DNA of 6,408 nt from Candidatus Pacearchaeota archaeon (GTDB lineage Archaea; Nanoarchaeota; Nanoarchaeia; Pacearchaeales; GW2011-AR1): NCBI GenBank assembly GCA_002690445.1, contig NZER01000087.1, positions 1 to 6,408 on the forward strand. The letters run 5' to 3'. Below the pieces are notes generated by a model that searched no databases, was not told the origin of the DNA, and was given only the letters and a program-made list of their open reading frames with translations. Positions 1 through 6,085 of this stretch are shown piece after piece (within the stretch, counting starts at the first letter, position 1; every line of letters begins with the position of its first letter). A program made the translations under genes and the position numbers.

Positions 1-225
1 GATCCAATCCCTTCTGTATGGCTCCACATGTCCCCATTCTCTTCCCAACAGCCAGTCACGGTAGGCCTGCACGCATTCTAGCCGGGAGCCTAGCCTGACA
101 ACTCCCGAACCATAGCCCAGATGCGTGAACGGATTCCCGAAGTGCTCGTTCCCTCCCCCCCTCGGTCTCCCGATGTAGATGTCCCTGCTCGTGGTCCTGT
201 GCGTCTTCTTATTCACGATGTGCAT
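1..225 (-). CDS. DUF4326 domain protein, 3' end cut by window edge
   Basis: The frame is open for 75 codons from ATG 225 to the left edge, so only the N-terminal part is present. After a basic leader (residues 1-14) comes IYIGRPRGGG (16-25) and then HFGNPFTH (28-35), followed by a segment ending QAYRDWLLGREW and a second basic patch near PYRRDWI. The order 'Y-I-G-R-P ... G-N-P-F ... Y-x-x-W-L' is the hallmark of DUF4326 (Pfam PF14216), small proteins common in phages and of unknown biochemical function. The start is set by a strong SD (AGGAGAGGAAG, 227-237) just upstream. The gene starts 13 nt after the stop of the 496-aa gene and is probably co-transcribed with it. The start region is one copy of a 19-nt direct repeat. 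The family call rests on motif recognition, not on a search. Confidence 0.85.
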   Translation of the reverse strand, partial: MHIVNKKTHRTTSRDIYIGRPRGGGNEHFGNPFTHLGYGSGVVRLGSRLECVQAYRDWLLGREWGHVEPYRRDWI

Positions 226-256
226 TCTTCCTCTCCTTTCACGATGTGCATTCTTC
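212..256 (-). repeat. Tandem direct repeat spanning a stop and a start
   Basis: The 19-nt string TTCACGATGTGCATTCTTC (plus strand) occurs at 212-230 and again at 238-256, separated by the 7-nt SD core CTCTCCT (231-237), giving a 26-nt repeat unit. On the minus strand the first copy read encodes the last residues and stop of the 496-aa protein, and the second carries the ATG and first codons of the DUF4326 gene in another frame. Confidence 0.95.
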
Positions 257-1729
257 TTCTTCCTCAGGCAACTCATGCTTGAGATGCCCGTAGTAGGACA
301 GAGCACACATCACCCCATCCTCGTCCAGGTAGTGGGTCTCCATCCAGAGCCACTCCTGCCTGCACTTGGCAGGGTCGGAGTATACCTCAATCCCACAGAG
401 TGGGCAGGTTGGTCCGGGTGGGAGCTTCCCTTCCTTCTTCAATCGGGCCAGCTTCTTAGCCTCAGCCTTCTCAGCCTTAGCCTTAGCCTCAGCCACCTTC
501 CTCGCCTTAACCCGGGCAGGGAATGCCTCCAGCTCCTTCCAGGTGATCTGGAGAGCCTTAAGCTCGGGCTTAGGCTGAGGTGGGGTCGGAACGTCGTCAC
601 CACCTATCAGGGCAGTCACGGGCTCCATCCTCACCGGTGGGCGCACCTTCCAGAAGTCGAACACACCCTTCCTCTCCGCATTGGAGAGACAGCGACTCTG
701 CCTATCCGAGGAGATGAGCTTGAAGTGCTCGAATGCGGTGCGCTTAATCTTGGTCGTCCACAGGACCATGATGGCGCCCGTCTTCTCATCCCAACGGATG
801 AAGTGCTCCCCGTGCTTCTCCGCCAGGGCCTTGGCCATGCTCTTCGTGGCAGCGACCACATCCACCTTCCCTTCCTTGGTCCTGGTGGTGAGGCGACGCC
901 TGGGAATTCCCTTATTCCCGAAGAGGTTGTTCCAGAACGGCGGGTTCTTCAGGATGTGGAGCTGACAGCTCTTATCCGAGCCAGTCACATCCGACACCAT
1001 CCGAACTGCCGTCCCACGGAGCAGGTCACCAACCTCCAGGTCGATGTTGATCCTCTTCGGATACCCATCCGGTGTGGTTGACCAGAGGTTGTGGCGATTC
1101 ACAAGCATGTGTTCCTCCCAGGCAGCCCGCTCAAACTTGAACGGGTAGATGCCCAGTCGTCGGAACGTCATGAGTGACTCTTCCACGAACTCCCTGATCA
1201 AGCCCATGTCCCGGTCGAAGGCTATCTCCAACTGCCTCCACCAGTACTTGGATCTGCTGAGATCCAGGGACCGGGCCACCTTATTCAGCCAGGGATCCTT
1301 CCGAGGGGTGATTCCCAGCATGAAGTCGATGATCTCAGGCTGAGTCTCCCACACCTCATGGATGTTATCCCAGGCCTCCTTGTGACCCACGGCCTCCAGG
1401 TATCCCTCATCGTCCACCCGATACATCGGAACCATGACCTCAGGCCTGAGCCAGATGCCGGCGTTACATGTGGCACGAGTTAGGACACCCTTGGGGCTCC
1501 ACTCCCTCCAACACCACTTGCAGTTGTAGCACTCCCGCAGGATTGCCACATCCTCGTTCGGGTCATTCGGGTTATTCCCCCGCTGGAGGTCGGTGAACTC
1601 CACAGCCGGTCCCGGACGTGAGGCGATGGCTTCCACCTCTGCCTTGTCCAGAATCGCAATGTGTGAGTTCTCCTTCTTCCAACGGACCCAGGCGAGCAGG
1701 CGGTCGATTCGCTTCTTCAACTTACTCAT
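239..1729 (-). CDS. 496-aa hypothetical protein with Cys clusters at both ends
   Basis: I do not recognise this protein. It begins MSK with a basic N-terminus (1-20). A first Cys cluster (C67, C70, C73, then C88) has the spacing of a metal-binding site. The central part (about 100-390) is Trp- and charge-rich with a globular look but no motif I can name. A Lys/Ala/Glu-rich helix (about 405-435) leads into a second metal-site candidate with C442-x2-C445, C456, H466, C475, H482 and H485. The protein ends in five Glu and CTS. The start at 1729 has SD TGGAG with the AATCATG context shared by other genes here. The gene follows the 325-aa gene after a 61-nt gap holding two hairpins and precedes the DUF4326 gene. 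Two zinc-ribbon-like ends and a basic linker would suit a nucleic-acid-binding protein, but that is inference. The coding call is firm; the function is unknown. Confidence 0.9.
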   Translation of the reverse strand: MSKLKKRIDRLLAWVRWKKENSHIAILDKAEVEAIASRPGPAVEFTDLQRGNNPNDPNEDVAILRECYNCKWCWREWSPKGVLTRATCNAGIWLRPEVMVPMYRVDDEGYLEAVGHKEAWDNIHEVWETQPEIIDFMLGITPRKDPWLNKVARSLDLSRSKYWWRQLEIAFDRDMGLIREFVEESLMTFRRLGIYPFKFERAAWEEHMLVNRHNLWSTTPDGYPKRINIDLEVGDLLRGTAVRMVSDVTGSDKSCQLHILKNPPFWNNLFGNKGIPRRRLTTRTKEGKVDVVAATKSMAKALAEKHGEHFIRWDEKTGAIMVLWTTKIKRTAFEHFKLISSDRQSRCLSNAERKGVFDFWKVRPPVRMEPVTALIGGDDVPTPPQPKPELKALQITWKELEAFPARVKARKVAEAKAKAEKAEAKKLARLKKEGKLPPGPTCPLCGIEVYSDPAKCRQEWLWMETHYLDEDGVMCALSYYGHLKHELPEEEEECTS

Positions 1730-1746
1730 GATTAACTCCAGGACGT

Positions 1747-1774
1747 GGTGCCCCCACCCGAAGGCAGGGGCACC
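1747..1774 (-). other. Intergenic hairpin with cUUCGg tetraloop
   Basis: On the minus strand, GGTGCCCC pairs with GGGGCACC, continued by four further pairs (two of them G-U) closing a UUCG loop in C(UUCG)G context. The total is a 12-bp stem. The two G-U pairs would be C-A mismatches on the plus strand, so the fold suits the transcript of the genes around it. It lies between the 325-aa and 496-aa genes. No U-tract follows, so a classical intrinsic terminator is not indicated; a processing or stability element is possible. Confidence 0.8.
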
Positions 1775-1779
1775 GGTGT

Positions 1780-1799
1780 GTAGGCTAGGTTCAGCCTAC
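1780..1799 (-). other. Stem overlapping the stop of the 325-aa gene
   Basis: A perfect 7-bp stem, GTAGGCT with AGCCTAC, encloses a 6-nt loop. The TGA stop (1793-1791) lies at the stem-loop boundary. It is followed five nucleotides later by the UUCG hairpin. It could be a terminator-type stem, but no T-run follows on either strand. Confidence 0.6.
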
Positions 1800-2768
1800 G
1801 GTGATGGTCAGGGCAGGCGTGCGGAGCATGCGGAAGAACACACTTCCCTCCGGAGTGCTGAAGACGCTCTGCTTCCAGATCTTCTCCACCGCACCTGTCT
1901 CCTCATCCTTCTTCTCGAAGGAGTAGGCAGCCAGGCTCACCCGACGTGCGGAACCCTTCCTACCCCTCGGGAAGCTGATCCGGACGGCCAGGTTCGTCAC
2001 CTCGTTGTCCATCAGCATCCAGGGCAGGCTGTCCACCTCGGGCTCCCAGACCAGGGCGAGAGACGTGTACTCCTTGCCCTCATCCGGACCCTCCGTGCAC
2101 GTCCTGTGCAGCTGGGTGAGGGTGACCTTCCCCCGCAGCTCGTAATCCGGGACGGTGACCAGGAACTTCACCTGATCCTCCATGTCCAGGCTGTAGCGCA
2201 CCTGATTCACTCCTCCGCGATATGCGAAGGACACGGCTCCCCAGAACCGTTGGGTCATCGGGATCTCCACGATGGAGTTCACGGGCATCCCCTTGGCCCA
2301 AGCCTTTTCCACGGGCAGGCTCCGAATGAAGCCTTCCAGGGTCGGGACGTGGCGCAGGATGCCGGGGTTGACCAGCTCCCCAACCATGTCTTCCTGACCC
2401 GCGAGGTCCTTCAGGGCGTCCACGGTGGCGTCCTTGTCCAGGACGAAGGAGAGGGACTCACGGACGACCTTCTTCCCGTCCTTGTCCTTGCCCGTGCTCT
2501 TTCGCACCTTCCAGGCACCCACCAGGGTGACCAGGCTCTTGCCCAGCACCTTGTCCTTCCACGTATTCCACTTGGGCGCCTCGGGCTCGGCCGGGGCCTT
2601 GGTGTCGATGTCCTTGATCGCCTTGGCGGTGGTGTCAGCCACCTTGTCCTTCTTCGCGGTCTTAGCCTTCATGCTTGACTCCTTCCGAGTCTTGGCCTTA
2701 GCCTTGGGCTTGGCCGTGGTGGTCTTGCTCGTCTTCTTCGCCTTCAGATCGGCAGTCGACTTACTCAT
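1791..2768 (-). CDS. 325-aa hypothetical protein with Lys/Ala/Thr-rich N-terminus
   Basis: Residues 1-60 are a low-complexity Lys/Ala/Thr tract resembling a histone-H1-type or other disordered nucleic-acid-binding tail. From about residue 65 the protein becomes a mixed alpha/beta globular domain ending RTPALTITVG, with no family I can name. The ATG at 2768 overlaps the stop of the 177-aa gene by ATGA, indicating translational coupling, and SD GGAAGG lies upstream. An in-frame ATG at 2672 (Met33) has its own excellent SD, so a 293-aa form lacking half of the basic tail is likely to be made as well. The C-terminal codons lie in a stem that includes the stop codon. An abundant DNA-binding or structural phage protein is one possibility, on composition alone. 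Confidence 0.9.
   Translation of the reverse strand: MSKSTADLKAKKTSKTTTAKPKAKAKTRKESSMKAKTAKKDKVADTTAKAIKDIDTKAPAEPEAPKWNTWKDKVLGKSLVTLVGAWKVRKSTGKDKDGKKVVRESLSFVLDKDATVDALKDLAGQEDMVGELVNPGILRHVPTLEGFIRSLPVEKAWAKGMPVNSIVEIPMTQRFWGAVSFAYRGGVNQVRYSLDMEDQVKFLVTVPDYELRGKVTLTQLHRTCTEGPDEGKEYTSLALVWEPEVDSLPWMLMDNEVTNLAVRISFPRGRKGSARRVSLAAYSFEKKDEETGAVEKIWKQSVFSTPEGSVFFRMLRTPALTITVG
2670..2686 (-). promoter_or_regulatory. Internal SD and in-frame start within the 325-aa gene
   Basis: The minus strand reads AAGGAGTCAAGCATG here, with the ATG at 2672 in frame as codon 33. It matches the start sites of the 324-aa gene (GAGGAGTCAACCATG) and the 55-aa gene (GAGGAGTCAATCATG) at 13 of 15 positions each. 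That makes it a likely second initiation site giving a 293-aa product. An alternative is that the annotated upstream start is minor, although 2768 also has an SD and a coupled ATGA overlap. Confidence 0.6.
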
Positions 2769-3298
2769 GATTCCAGTCCTTCCTTCATGTCCTTCTCGGC
2801 TTCCCAGGCATCCACGACAGCCTCACCGTAGATGCGACGCTCAGTGGAGCGGAGCTCAGCCTCAGCCTTGCCACGCTCAATCTCCTCCTGGTCACGGTCC
2901 CAGGAGCGGTCCTCTCCCTTCTGATACTCCTCCTCCGTGATGATGGTGAAGGTCGTCTGGGCCTCGATGTCCCACTCCTGATACTCTGCCTTCTTCATGG
3001 CGGAGAAGGACTCGAACTTCCGGAAGTTCACCCCACCGGAAGCCCCACAGCCCTCCATGGGTGGGCAGTAGGTATTGATAGACACGTAGACGGGCGTCGG
3101 CCCATCCATCACCTCCTTCATGAAGCCGAAGTAGACCTCCATGACCTCCGTGGTCTCCTGCACCACCGGCTCGATCTTGCCGGACAAGATCTGAGCGTAG
3201 GCCTCGAAGGTCTCCTGACGGATGGGCTCATCGCTATCTGCGAGGCCCTTCATGCGCTTGATCGTATTTCCCAGTCGCTTCACGTGGTCGAGCAGCAT
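2765..3298 (-). CDS. 177-aa hypothetical acidic, helical protein
   Basis: No family recognised. The N-terminal half (1-65) is predicted helical. A short beta-like stretch (VYVSINTY, 70-77) leads to a Cys pair at C78 and C84 in a Gly-rich loop. The C-terminal third (about 125-177) is a highly charged, Glu/Arg/Lys-rich helix that could be a coiled coil. The start at 3298 has a textbook SD (TAAGGAGG) directly after the stop of the 143-aa gene, with only 13 nt between the genes. The stop overlaps the ATG of the next gene as ATGA. There is no signal peptide or membrane segment. The coding call is supported by the SD, the overlap and normal amino-acid composition; the function is unknown. Confidence 0.88.
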   Translation of the reverse strand: MLLDHVKRLGNTIKRMKGLADSDEPIRQETFEAYAQILSGKIEPVVQETTEVMEVYFGFMKEVMDGPTPVYVSINTYCPPMEGCGASGGVNFRKFESFSAMKKAEYQEWDIEAQTTFTIITEEEYQKGEDRSWDRDQEEIERGKAEAELRSTERRIYGEAVVDAWEAEKDMKEGLES

Positions 3299-3311
3299 GA
3301 TTCAGTCCTCC

Positions 3312-3743
3312 TTACTTCCGGCGAAAGTAAATGAAGTGCTCATCGAAGAAAGGGGGATCCCCATCTTCGAGAAGGATGCGACCCCACAATTGCATCACGT
3401 GGGACCATTCCGGCAGGGACCACTCACCGAGGAAGCAGAACTCCTCGTCGAAGTCGTCCTCCTCCATCAGCAGCTCATATCCGGGCACGTCTTCGAAATC
3501 GACACACCCGTGGGTGAGCTCACCGACCTGATCGATGATCTCACTGTACGCTGCCCCCAAAGGGCTAATGCCCTCTCGGATCGCCGTGTTGCACGCATAC
3601 CACCAGAAGATGATGGCGTTGTGATCGTCGCCGTCCGAGCCATAGCAGGGGCTCATGCCCGGAATGTCCGTGTGGTGGTCCCTGAGACACTTCACGAGCC
3701 GGTAACCTGCGGCGAGCAGGTGATGGATGTTGTTCTCATGCAT
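3312..3743 (-). CDS. 143-aa hypothetical acidic protein
   Basis: No family recognised. The protein is acidic, rich in aromatic residues, with His and Cys concentrated in the first third (H7, H8, C19, H23, H24, C33, H41, C51) and a strongly acidic stretch near MEEDDFDEEF before a Trp-rich C-terminal part ending FRRK. The hydrophobic stretch AIIFWWYAC (43-51) is too short for a membrane span. It starts at 3743, three nucleotides after the upstream TAA, with the SD (AGGAGAGGAAG) lying inside the end of the upstream gene, so it is probably translated by re-initiation. A second ATG 4 nt downstream is in another frame. The His/Cys clustering could bind metal, but no pattern is diagnostic. Confidence 0.87.
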   Translation of the reverse strand: MHENNIHHLLAAGYRLVKCLRDHHTDIPGMSPCYGSDGDDHNAIIFWWYACNTAIREGISPLGAAYSEIIDQVGELTHGCVDFEDVPGYELLMEEDDFDEEFCFLGEWSLPEWSHVMQLWGRILLEDGDPPFFDEHFIYFRRK

Positions 3744-3746
3744 GAT

Positions 3747-4334
3747 TTACTTCCTCTCCTTGGGGGTAACCCAGATGGTGGTCCAACGACCACCGACGAA
3801 GACCCTCTTGGGGGCCAGGTTCTTCTTCAGTCCCGAGTCGAACATCGACTCATCCTCCTCCAGGAGCGCCTTCCTCGGCCTCTCGGGCAGGGCCGGGTGC
3901 ACTGGGAAGCCGGTTCCCATCACAGGGCAATCCACACTGTGATCCTGGTTGTCCATGCAACCGCAGGACCGACGGGTGGAGTGCATCACGTCCTTGGTGT
4001 CGGACATGTCCGTCTCCGCCTGCTCCACGTCACAGACACAGTCCGTGATGTGCAGCCCGCACATCCCACACGGCCCATCGTCGTAGGCTGCGCACATGGA
4101 ACACTTCCCACAGAAGCAGACGCGGATGTCCTCCTCCGCCTCCTCCTCCCATCCCGCGTGGCGCTGCTGGATGATCTCCTCCACCTTCTTCCTCAGACTC
4201 ACGCCCGAGGGGTAACAGGAGACGTGCGACCACCTCCGCTCCGGGGGCACCGGGGGACGGATGCCATCCCCGACGTTGATGGTCGTCCCACAGATGGGAC
4301 AGGGACACGCGAACGTTGCGATGTGATTACGCAT
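3747..4334 (-). CDS. 195-aa Cys-rich, probable multi-zinc-site protein
   Basis: The protein has 15 Cys. Residues 10-41 form a C12-x2-C15-x21-H37-x2-C40 unit with the sequence feel of the small 'CPxCG..I..GD.I......W.H..C' zinc fingers found in phage proteins and reminiscent of PARP-type fingers. After a helix (about 46-68) comes a dense cluster, C73, C75, C78, C81, C89, C92, C99 and C101, enough for two four-Cys sites. A third patch holds C124, C126, H132 and C136. The C-terminal 55 residues lack Cys and end TPKERK. The gene starts at 4334, two nucleotides after the upstream stop, with the SD inside the upstream gene. Zinc binding is inference from spacing; the closely spaced Cys could instead hold an iron-sulphur cluster. 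Its partner or substrate is unknown. Confidence 0.9.
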   Translation of the reverse strand: MRNHIATFACPCPICGTTINVGDGIRPPVPPERRWSHVSCYPSGVSLRKKVEEIIQQRHAGWEEEAEEDIRVCFCGKCSMCAAYDDGPCGMCGLHITDCVCDVEQAETDMSDTKDVMHSTRRSCGCMDNQDHSVDCPVMGTGFPVHPALPERPRKALLEEDESMFDSGLKKNLAPKRVFVGGRWTTIWVTPKERK

Positions 4335-4336
4335 GA

Positions 4337-4624
4337 TTACTTCCTCTCCTCTCGGGCCTCGAACTGGCCCTTCCGGTCGGTCTTGACACGGAAGACCTTG
4401 ATGGCCTCCGCCTCGGTCACGTGTGTGATCCCCGCGAAGATGGGAATGGTGATCCTCACCGTCCCGTCCTCGTCGGTCTTCACCTCAACGCCGACGGCGA
4501 GGAGGTTTGGGTCGTCCCACCAGGTGACCGTGGCCTGGACCTTGTCCTTGCCCAGGCGGTGAATGGTGAAGGTGCGCTTGCTGGCCTTGTCGAAGGCCTT
4601 CCGGACAACGTCGTGGTAACTCAT
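4337..4624 (-). CDS. 95-aa hypothetical protein
   Basis: No family recognised. The short protein starts MSYHDVVRKAF with an amphipathic helix, then alternates short beta-like strands (TFTIHRL, VQATVTWW, AVGVEVKT, TVRITIPIF) before a mixed helix/strand end, suggesting a small alpha/beta fold. The start at 4624 is chosen over an upstream in-frame ATG at 4717 because it has the SD GGAAGGAAGG and the AATCATG context, whereas the 31-residue extension would be read through the hairpin region and is Pro/Gly-rich. The last codons (GAG GAG AGG AAG TAA) double as the SD for the 195-aa gene, which starts two nucleotides after the stop. Confidence 0.85.
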   Translation of the reverse strand: MSYHDVVRKAFDKASKRTFTIHRLGKDKVQATVTWWDDPNLLAVGVEVKTDEDGTVRITIPIFAGITHVTEAEAIKVFRVKTDRKGQFEAREERK

Positions 4625-4644
4625 GATTGATTCCTTCCTTCCCC

Positions 4645-4666
4645 CCCACCTGGCAAATGCGGTGGG
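4645..4666 (-). other. Short intergenic stem before the 95-aa gene
   Basis: CCCACC and GGTGGG form a 6-bp stem with a 10-nt loop, just upstream of the SD of the 95-aa gene. The pairing is short and lies beside a C/G run, so it may be fortuitous, but it accompanies a much stronger hairpin in the same gap. Confidence 0.4.
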
Positions 4667-4683
4667 CGGATGAATGGATGGGA

Positions 4684-4717
4684 ATGATGTCCCACCTCCG
4701 AAGAGGTGGGGCATCAT
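4684..4717 (-). other. Intergenic hairpin with cUUCGg tetraloop
   Basis: On the minus strand, ATGATG and CATCAT form the base (6 bp), a C-A mismatch follows, and CCCACCTC pairs with GAGGTGGG (8 bp) to close a UUCG loop. This is the second C(UUCG)G hairpin in the window and lies in the gap between the 324-aa and 95-aa genes. There is no U-tract after it. Confidence 0.8.
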
Positions 4718-4731
4718 GGTGACAGCCCCGC

Positions 4732-5706
4732 CTAGCGGGACTTGTTGCGGGACTTGGTCTTCACCTTGTCCTTGCCCTTGCCCTTGCCCTTCTTCTCGGT
4801 CTTGGGCTTGGGCTTGGACTCGCGCTCCCGGTACTCCTGACCGGGGCCGTTCCCGTGACGCCGGGAATCGACCTCGGCGACCCGCTGACGCCGACGCTCC
4901 TTCTTGGACAGGTGCTCGATGGTCTCCTCCAGGACCACCTGATCTGAGGAGAAGGCCTCCTCCACCTGGGTGTCCGGGGCCGAGTGTCGGTAGACGACCT
5001 TCGGGGGCACCTCACTCCTCGGCGGGTTGGGCATGCGGGCGAGCCGGATGGTGTGGGTCAGGGTGTCCACCCCACGCTCCACCTGACGCCTCTGTCCCTT
5101 CAGCCGACGCAGCTCCTTGGCAGCCCCGGAGAGCTCAGCCTTCTTCCTATCCGCATTCAGGACGGAGAAGCGCTGGGCGAGCACCGAGAGCTTGGCCTTG
5201 GCGTCATCCAGCTCACCCTGGGCCTCCTCGCAGAGGGCGATGATCTCCTCGGCCGACACCGCCTGTGCCAGCTCCGCCCACATGTCCTCGTCATCGACGA
5301 GGGCCTGGGCCTCGGCCTTGGTCTCCGTCGCGACCTGGAACTCCCGCTGGAGCGCCCGGTAATCGCTCGTCTCGCCCCTCACCGTGATGGCCTGGGCGTC
5401 GATCTTCCGGTCCAGGACCTCACCCTCACGGCGCAGGCCGTCCAGATTGGCCTGCAGCTCCTCCCGGTGCCGGATGTAGATCCCGGCGAGGACGTGGAAG
5501 AGCTTGGCGAAGTTGGCCCACCTCTCCTCGACCTCCGCCTCCGCCTCCCGGGCGACCTTGTCGATCTCGTCCTGGGCCTTGGCGACCTCGCCCAGTGCGT
5601 TGACGAGATTTGTCCAACCCGTGTCCCGCTCCCTCTTCAGGGTGCGGATGGCTTCGATCTTGCCCCGAAGGTGGGACAAGTGGTTCGTGGACGTACGCTT
5701 ACTCAT
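4732..5706 (-). CDS. 324-aa coiled-coil protein with basic C-terminal tail
   Basis: No family recognised. Residues about 10-225 are almost uninterrupted charged helix (for example VAREAEAEVEERW, LDGLRREGEVLDRK, AAKELRRLKGQRRQVERG), consistent with a long coiled coil with a break near 108-120. A Pro-containing linker (about 228-255) and a helical segment follow. The tail from about 290 is Lys/Gly/Pro-rich, with GK and KPK repeats encoded by a GGGCAA triplication near 4770-4790. The start at 5706 is taken because of SD GAGGAGTCAACC; an upstream in-frame ATG at 5925 would add 73 Gly/Arg-rich residues overlapping the 55-aa gene and has no SD. Possible roles are a structural scaffold or a DNA/RNA-bridging protein, from composition only. 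It begins MSK like the 325-aa and 496-aa genes. Confidence 0.9.
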   Translation of the reverse strand: MSKRTSTNHLSHLRGKIEAIRTLKRERDTGWTNLVNALGEVAKAQDEIDKVAREAEAEVEERWANFAKLFHVLAGIYIRHREELQANLDGLRREGEVLDRKIDAQAITVRGETSDYRALQREFQVATETKAEAQALVDDEDMWAELAQAVSAEEIIALCEEAQGELDDAKAKLSVLAQRFSVLNADRKKAELSGAAKELRRLKGQRRQVERGVDTLTHTIRLARMPNPPRSEVPPKVVYRHSAPDTQVEEAFSSDQVVLEETIEHLSKKERRRQRVAEVDSRRHGNGPGQEYRERESKPKPKTEKKGKGKGKDKVKTKSRNKSR

Positions 5707-5748
5707 GGTTGACTCCTCAGCCACGCGATTGTGGCCTTGGTTGTTTCC

Positions 5749-5782
5749 CCCCGGCAGGCCAATACGGCCGACAGTACCGGGG
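5749..5782 (-). other. Intergenic hairpin before the 324-aa gene
   Basis: CCCCGGTA pairs with TGCCGGGG on the minus strand (8 bp including one U-G) and an inner GGCC/GGCC pair extends it across an asymmetric internal loop. It lies in the gap between the 55-aa and 324-aa genes, about 43 nt before the start codon. No U-tract follows. Confidence 0.6.
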
Positions 5783-5806
5783 AGGGTGTTGGGGGTGAGG
5801 GGGGAC

Positions 5807-5837
5807 GGCCCCCGGGTCACAACGTGACCCAGAGGCC
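5807..5837 (-). other. Stem-loop containing the stop of the 55-aa gene
   Basis: GGGTCAC pairs perfectly with GTGACCC (7 bp) around a 3-nt loop, and outer GGCC/GGCC pairs extend it beyond a 3x3 internal loop. The TGA stop of the 55-aa gene is inside the stem. The arrangement resembles the stop-codon stem of the 325-aa gene. A T-run is absent on both strands. Confidence 0.6.
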
Positions 5838-5984
5838 AACGAGGGCCCCCACGATCAGTCCGATCGTGAAGGCCCCGAAGGCGACGAAGAACTTGTCCTC
5901 GTCGCCCGCTTCCGCCCACCACCACCAGAGCAGGTCAGCGACCCGCCCTTGGTGGAGGCAAGCCCACCTGGCATAGGCAGGCAT
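5817..5984 (-). CDS. 55-aa small membrane protein with WWWW motif
   Basis: The protein has a 31-residue N-terminal part containing four consecutive Trp (W20-W23), followed by an acidic GDED patch and a C-terminal hydrophobic span (about 32-54, FFVAFGAFTIGLIVGALVGL) with small residues typical of a transmembrane helix. It would be a tail-anchored, single-pass protein. The start at 5984 has a strong SD (GGAGGAGTCAATC). An in-frame ATG at 6023 would add 13 residues, but its weak SD (AGGAT) lies in the 3' arm of a 14-bp hairpin. The stop codon sits inside another stem. Phage membrane proteins of this size include holins and spanin parts, but nothing specific identifies it as either. Confidence 0.8.
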   Translation of the reverse strand: MPAYARWACLHQGRVADLLWWWWAEAGDEDKFFVAFGAFTIGLIVGALVGLWVTL

Positions 5985-6031
5985 GATTGACTCCTCCAAG
6001 GTATAGGACTCAAGCGTGGGCATGATTGCCC

Positions 6032-6063
6032 ATCCTGGCCTTGGGATTCCCCAAGGCCAGGAT
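6032..6063 (-). other. Perfect 14-bp hairpin in the 30-aa/55-aa gap
   Basis: ATCCTGGCCTTGGG and CCCAAGGCCAGGAT pair without mismatch around a 4-nt loop. On the minus strand a short U-run precedes rather than follows the stem, so it is not a standard terminator for these genes; on the plus strand it is followed by A-residues, so it is not one there either. The 3' arm contains the only SD-like bases for an alternative start at 6023, which would be occluded. Confidence 0.85.
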
Positions 6064-6085
6064 AAAAGGGGGGATGGGTTGGGAG

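Noticed and set aside
213..251. 12-codon frame created by the direct repeat
   Set aside because: No SD of its own that is distinguishable from coding sequence, and it is explained as a by-product of the duplication.
179..1081. Long plus-strand open frame opposite the 496-aa gene
   Set aside because: Leu/Pro/His/Arg-rich antisense translation with no SD, fully covered by a well-supported minus-strand gene.
1593..2678. 361-codon plus-strand open frame
   Set aside because: Lies opposite two real genes, spans their intergenic hairpins, and has a composition typical of antisense of Lys/Glu-rich genes.
3222..4562. 446-codon plus-strand open frame
   Set aside because: Covers parts of four minus-strand genes with good SDs and overlaps; no SD or domain of its own.
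4624..4717. Upstream start of the 95-aa gene at 4717
   Set aside because: The extension reads through a structured intergenic region and has no SD, while ATG 4624 has a strong one.
4765..4815. Short tandem repeats as a repeat array
   Set aside because: The GGGCAA and related triplets encode the Lys/Gly/Pro tail of the 324-aa protein and are explained by coding low complexity.
4984..5712. 242-codon Leu-rich plus-strand frame
   Set aside because: Mirror image of the coiled-coil gene; no SD and no recognisable fold.
5707..5925. Upstream start of the 324-aa gene at 5925
   Set aside because: It overlaps the 55-aa gene, has no SD, and adds Gly/Arg-rich residues unlike the rest of the protein.
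5985..6023. 13-residue N-terminal extension of the 55-aa gene from ATG 6023
   Set aside because: The only SD-like bases are locked in a 14-bp stem and the downstream ATG has a much better SD; the ATG context does resemble other starts, so this is not excluded.
6032..6063. Intrinsic terminator at the perfect hairpin
   Set aside because: No T-run follows the stem on either strand; kept as a hairpin of unknown role.
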